Under the pieces are notes generated by a model. That model was not told the DNA's origin, did not search any database, and saw only the letters and a program-made list of their open reading frames with translations. Source: Calcarisporiella thermophila CBS 279.70 (lineage: Eukaryota; Calcarisporiellomycota). From it: a stretch of 64,000 nt of DNA. Positions 60,232 through 64,000 of the stretch are shown here, piece by piece. The translations under genes were made by a program, and so were the position numbers. The stretch is from NCBI RefSeq assembly GCF_041956535.1, contig NW_027192191.1:1437443-1501442 (forward strand), written 5' to 3'. Within the stretch, counting starts at the first letter, position 1; every line of letters begins with the position of its first letter.

Positions 60232-61279
60232 GGCAAGGGCGACTTGCAATGGGGCCGGTATCTTAGGGGAGGAAGGATATATATGTACCGGTTGATCTTC
60301 CGATAGCTGAACTTGGGAAGAAAACCTAAAACGGAAGCCGTTGGGATATGCTGCAAAAGGAGAAAGTCAAAAATAAATACAAATACAAATTGTTTTCAAA
60401 CAAGGAAAATTGACCCAAGAGATCATCTTGAGTCAGTGGCTTACTAAGGGGGAAATCTTTTCATCTGTATATATTTACATTAGTGAAATCCCTACCTAGT
60501 GCTGTTAGCAATCAAATGGGGAATAGTGTCTGCATAGGGCAGCACTCCTTAAATCTGTTCTCGTCAAAAAAAATGTCAGTTTCCCATCGCATGCTTGCAA
60601 GTGAAGAGATGAAGAAGTATTCGAATAGGGAGAAAATGGACCCCTATTTGGAGAGACGAGTCTAAAACCTCCTCTCACCTTAAATTGGGCATCGCCATTT
60701 GGGAGCATCTATATTGAAATTGCTTCGAAATGTAAGTAGCCCTGTGCATAAAGAAAGAATGGCAGCGCGAGGGATTGGGTTCTGGGAGTAGTAGAAAAAT
60801 GAAATGACTTTGGGATTGAATCTCCTACCCCGAGATGGCCCAGGGCTCAGTATACATTCGAATCGATACTGCTCGCTTTTCTCGCCATCCTTCCAATAAA
60901 CAGTGCTAGAGGCTCTAGGTAGCTCGCTCATTTTGAGCCGAATACCAGGACTCTACCACGCAGGGTGGCTAGAAACGATCTAAAGTCGGTCACCCTCTCC
61001 TTGACCAAACCCAGAGAAAACCATTCTAAAATGTGGGCCTACATGAATATCGAATATGAAATTATTGGTGGTCGTGGTTTCGAGAAGCAAGAATAAGGAA
61101 AGTAGGATCTTGGAGTTCAAGAAGTTTAAGGGGAGCCACCCTGCGCCAGTGAACGACAGCCTGCTCTGTGGAAGAACTCAGTATTATGATCAAATCATCC
61201 ATTATTGAAGAATAATTAAGAGTTATGAGGTGAACGCATATGAGACAAAAATAATAATAAAAAGAAGCCAGAATTCCTC
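60232..61279. other. Region between MFS gene and DDT-protein gene
   Basis: This contains one doubtful small minus-strand gene (60512-60931) and, at 60232-60350, an open frame continuous with the first MFS exon. The part from 60932 to 61279 shows no coding-like frame. Confidence 0.4.
60512..60931 (-). CDS. Doubtful small three-exon gene
   Basis: Exons 60931-60829, 60781-60679 and 60593-60512 join in phase to 95 aa. The translation looks protein-like (YWKDGEKSEQYRFECILSPG, SFFMHRATYISKQFQYR, MRWETDIFFDENRFKECC) with acceptable GT-AG ends. The first intron is only 47 nt and the last acceptor (GCAAG) is weak. I recognise no domain. It could be a real small gene, a 5' part of the MFS transcript, or chance. 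Confidence 0.3.
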
Positions 61280-64000
61280 TTAAGCCCCGACCAGTCGGTT
61301 TGTGTAATGCATGTATGGAAGCGTCGCGTTCTGCATGCGAATGCTCTTTCGGGAGTTTTGAGGGTTGGCGGTGTGATTTGCCTTGGTCTCCGAGACCTAA
61401 AAGTACCAGAAAGTGAGAGAGAGATGAGTGGAAGATCAAACATGGGGGCTGCCCTCTCATAAATAGTTACCGCACTCTTCTTTCTCATCCCGCGCAAGAT
61501 GTCTTCGTAGTGCTTTGAAAGGGCGCTCCGTAACACACGCTCACGGAGGCCATCAGGGTTCAGCCACTTGAGCAAATTGTCCAGCTCCTCTCGTTTCTGG
61601 AAGTAAGCCCACCCTGTAAACGCCTCGTCTTCCTCTGCATACCCGTCCCTCCTCATTCGTTCCTGTATCCTGTCGAGGCCGCGCTCCTCTAGTAGTGCCA
61701 CCTCCTGCTTGCTTGGTGGCTCAATATAGACCCGGCCTGTTGGCGGGAGCAGCGCTGACCCAAGTCCGTCCAAGTAGTAGTATCTAAAAAAGTAGCGATC
61801 CCGCCCCAGAGGTTTGATCCGTGCTATGCTCAACCGTCGGATGTCGAGCTCGAGCTGTGACTCCCGCTTCTCCAGGCTGGCCACGTCTTCTAGAATTTTG
61901 GCCCGTTTCTTGGCATGCTCTCGCCGCCTTGCATTTCGCGCTCGCCTTAGCATTTGCTGATGCTCCAGCTCCTCTTGCCGGCGTTTCTTTTCGGCCTCTC
62001 TCTCTGCCCGTTTGAGCTTGAGAGCTTGCTGCCGCTTCCGCAAATTGGCACGGGCACTTGTATCAGTGGAAAATAAGTGTGGAGTTGGATGGAAGGATAT
62101 GGCTATCTTTTCACAAAAGATACTCACCTTTCCTCTTCGCTCTCTGGGGCGTCTCTCGATCTGCTATTATCGCCGGAGGCGCTTCCTTTATTCTCCTTCC
62201 CGTCAAGCTCCCGTGAAGGCTCCTCCTGCGACTCTTCGTCGTCAGAGTCTTCACTTTCATATTCCTGATCCAACTCTCGCAGAAGTGCTTGTCTGGACAA
62301 GGAAAAAAAAAATACCCCCATTGTTAAATGAAGACCGCTACTTCGAATTCAGGCCTACTTACATTCGTTTTTTCTCACGGGGAATCTCATTCAGTTCTTT
62401 TAGCTTGGTATTCAGCTTTTCGTTGCATTCGTCGATATAACCCCTACGGAAGAAAAAGTTCACTAATCAGCGGATCCAACTCTGGGAGCAACGGTCATAA
62501 CTCACTTAATAGCTGATGTGCCATTTACTAAATCAATTAAGAACTCCAATATCTGTAACTTGTGCTGCACTTGCAATGTGGGGTAATGTTCTACGATATC
62601 CTTTGGTCCAGCCTCAGGGGGTACCATATGATCAAGAATGTGGTCAAGATTAGGAAATTGGTCTCTGTTGGCAAGCTATTGGGGGAGGGGGATGACGGGT
62701 GAATATGCCAAATGCATGAATGGGGGGAGCAGGGGCAAAGAACATACTTCATATAGACAGCCAACTAACACGATCTCCCAGCCCTTTCGCTCCGCGCGTA
62801 TTGGCTGTCGATCCCAGCCTTTGCTAAATCGCTTAACATCTTCCTCGTTCTCCAACCATTCTTCCTCTGAATCCCCAGCACTCGATGTCTCATCCTCCGG
62901 ATAACCCGATCTCTTCTTACTCCGAGTGCGCTCTGCAATAGAACTAGAAGTGCTGTCTTTGGCGTCCGTATTCTTTTCTTCAGAAGGGGAGCGCTCGGCC
63001 AATCGACCTAGGGCAGAAGATAACACAGGCGCTATTGAGCACACCGACTCGCCCCGTAATCGCTCCTTTATAATGATGTTGAGGAGCGCCGAGTGGTACT
63101 CTGCAACCATTTGGCATTTGGGCATATGGGTATCGTGCAAGAGGGATGCCTCGAAGTCCTCTAGAGGAAAGGGCGAGAGGTTGAGGGGTTTTCTGTAGTC
63201 AAGGTCGATGTATAAATCAGAGTTAGAGCCAGTTCATCAGATAGGATCATCAAGACTGTGCGGACCCAAAGAATACAAGAAAGCTCCACACAAGAAGGGC
63301 AGAGTCAAAATAATCTGCGGGCACGGAGAATTCGCGTGAAGGCCTCGGACGAACAGGGGTATCCAGTTTGCTTGAAAGATCCAAGTCGTCCGTAGGTTGT
63401 GCATGCTCTACATAGACAGAGATGTGAGTACGCTTGGGAGATAAAGGGGGAGGAGACGAACCAAGCACACCAACCTTTTCCACTCGATTTTACTCTTTTC
63501 TGTGAATTTTGAGTGTTGTGAGGATTCTCTTCTCCGTCTTTTCGTCTCTTGCGAATATTTACACTAGCATCTCCGTTGGCTCGCTCATGGCTTGAAGGAA
63601 GCCACGTATCTATACAGTATCTTTTGGCCAGGAAAGGCTAAATATTCCCACCAGATACAATGAGGAAACAAAGTTAGTTTGATAATCTGGATACGACCGA
63701 CTTTGGCGAGGAATATTCACCTTGACCATCCATGGGGCGTGGGGATAGTTCTCTTTATATGCTGTTGCACGCACAAAGTATTTCAGGAGATTTTTGGAGA
63801 ATACCATTGTGTCACGACTGAAGAAGAGGCGATGAAAAAAAACAGATATGTTCAGAAAAGGAGGCTTGGGCGATGAGAATAAAAATGCAATTACCAGATC
63901 TCCCTTACAGTCGCGATTTTGGTGTAATTTTCTAGCAGCTGGCCCCTAGGGTCCACCAGGTATATTCGGTATTTGGTGGAGAGAGGGGCGAAATTCTCAC
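61280..64000 (-). CDS. WAC/DDT/WHIM chromatin-remodelling subunit (Itc1/Acf1-like, partial)
   Basis: Ten exons in the window (64000-63895, 63817-63721, 63637-63475, 63407-63257, 63192-62748, 62675-62506, 62443-62363, 62292-62128, 62056-61471, 61396-61280) give about 692 aa. The N terminus lies beyond the right edge. Order of features: a WAC-like segment (LLKYFVRATAYKENYPHAPW, then KPFLAKRYCIDTW), a DDT-type segment starting ADYFDSALLVWSFLVFFG, WHIM1-like HKLQILEFLIDLVNGTSAI, a charged coiled coil, then the WSD/WHIM2 motif IKPLGRDRYFFRYYYLDGLG. Such proteins pair with ISWI ATPases to space nucleosomes. The GTCTTG donor at 63256 is weak. The naming as Itc1-like is by domain order, not by full-length similarity. 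Confidence 0.82.

Noticed and set aside
1-64000. U12-type introns
   Set aside because: None of the introns I modelled has an ATATCC or GTATCC donor. The GTATCCTTT at about 54799 lies inside the presenilin coding sequence (SILWV) and is not needed as a donor.
58610-64000. Secondary-metabolite cluster around the MFS transporter
   Set aside because: No synthase, oxidoreductase or pathway regulator lies nearby; the neighbours are a remodelling subunit and a wall protein.

Overview
The window looks like nuclear DNA of an early-diverging (non-Dikarya) fungus. Genes are dense, on both strands, and cut by many short GT-AG introns, mostly 47-108 nt. Clear fungal signatures include a Kre9/Knh1-like Ser/Ala-rich GPI-type surface protein, an Rrn6-type Pol I factor and a YAP-type bZIP. 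Beside them sit families that are scarce or absent in Dikarya as far as I know: a presenilin, and homologues of CENATAC, MBIP and MMADHC. Mucoromycota or Zoopagomycota would fit, but the placement is inference. I see no transposon, CRISPR array, rRNA or tRNA.

Layout, left to right. 0-5 kb: the 3' end of a Lys-rich protein, a secreted Cys protein, the CENATAC-like splicing factor and a Pro/Ser-rich zinc-binding protein. 5-15 kb: PRP8 (2339 aa, no intein), an MBIP-like ATAC-type subunit in tandem upstream of it, and FCF2 divergent from that. 15-24 kb: a RING-TRAF-LRR protein, an orphan seven-helix membrane protein, a sodium/solute symporter and a bZIP factor. 26-34 kb: mitochondrial Lon, a HARE-HTH protein and a C2H2 factor. 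34-41 kb: MIS12 and ataxin-10 head to head, then two drug/metabolite-superfamily transporters head to head. 41-50.7 kb: the RRN6-like Pol I factor, two single-pass membrane proteins, a BTB-like protein and the MMADHC-like cobalamin-trafficking protein. 51-58 kb: a tandem CCCH protein, a MYND finger continuous with a presenilin, and the Kre9-like protein. 58-64 kb: an MFS transporter, a doubtful small gene and a WAC/DDT/WHIM chromatin-remodelling subunit that runs off the right edge.

Most genes are housekeeping: splicing (PRP8, CENATAC), rRNA transcription and processing (RRN6, FCF2), kinetochore (MIS12), chromatin (MBIP, DDT protein, HARE-HTH) and mitochondrial proteostasis (Lon). There is no operon-like logic, only divergent pairs with short shared promoters. 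The most unusual object is the MYND-presenilin reading frame at 54.15-56.39 kb. Exon models were built by eye: each junction was chosen for GT-AG ends, preserved phase and family similarity, and none has been tested against RNA.
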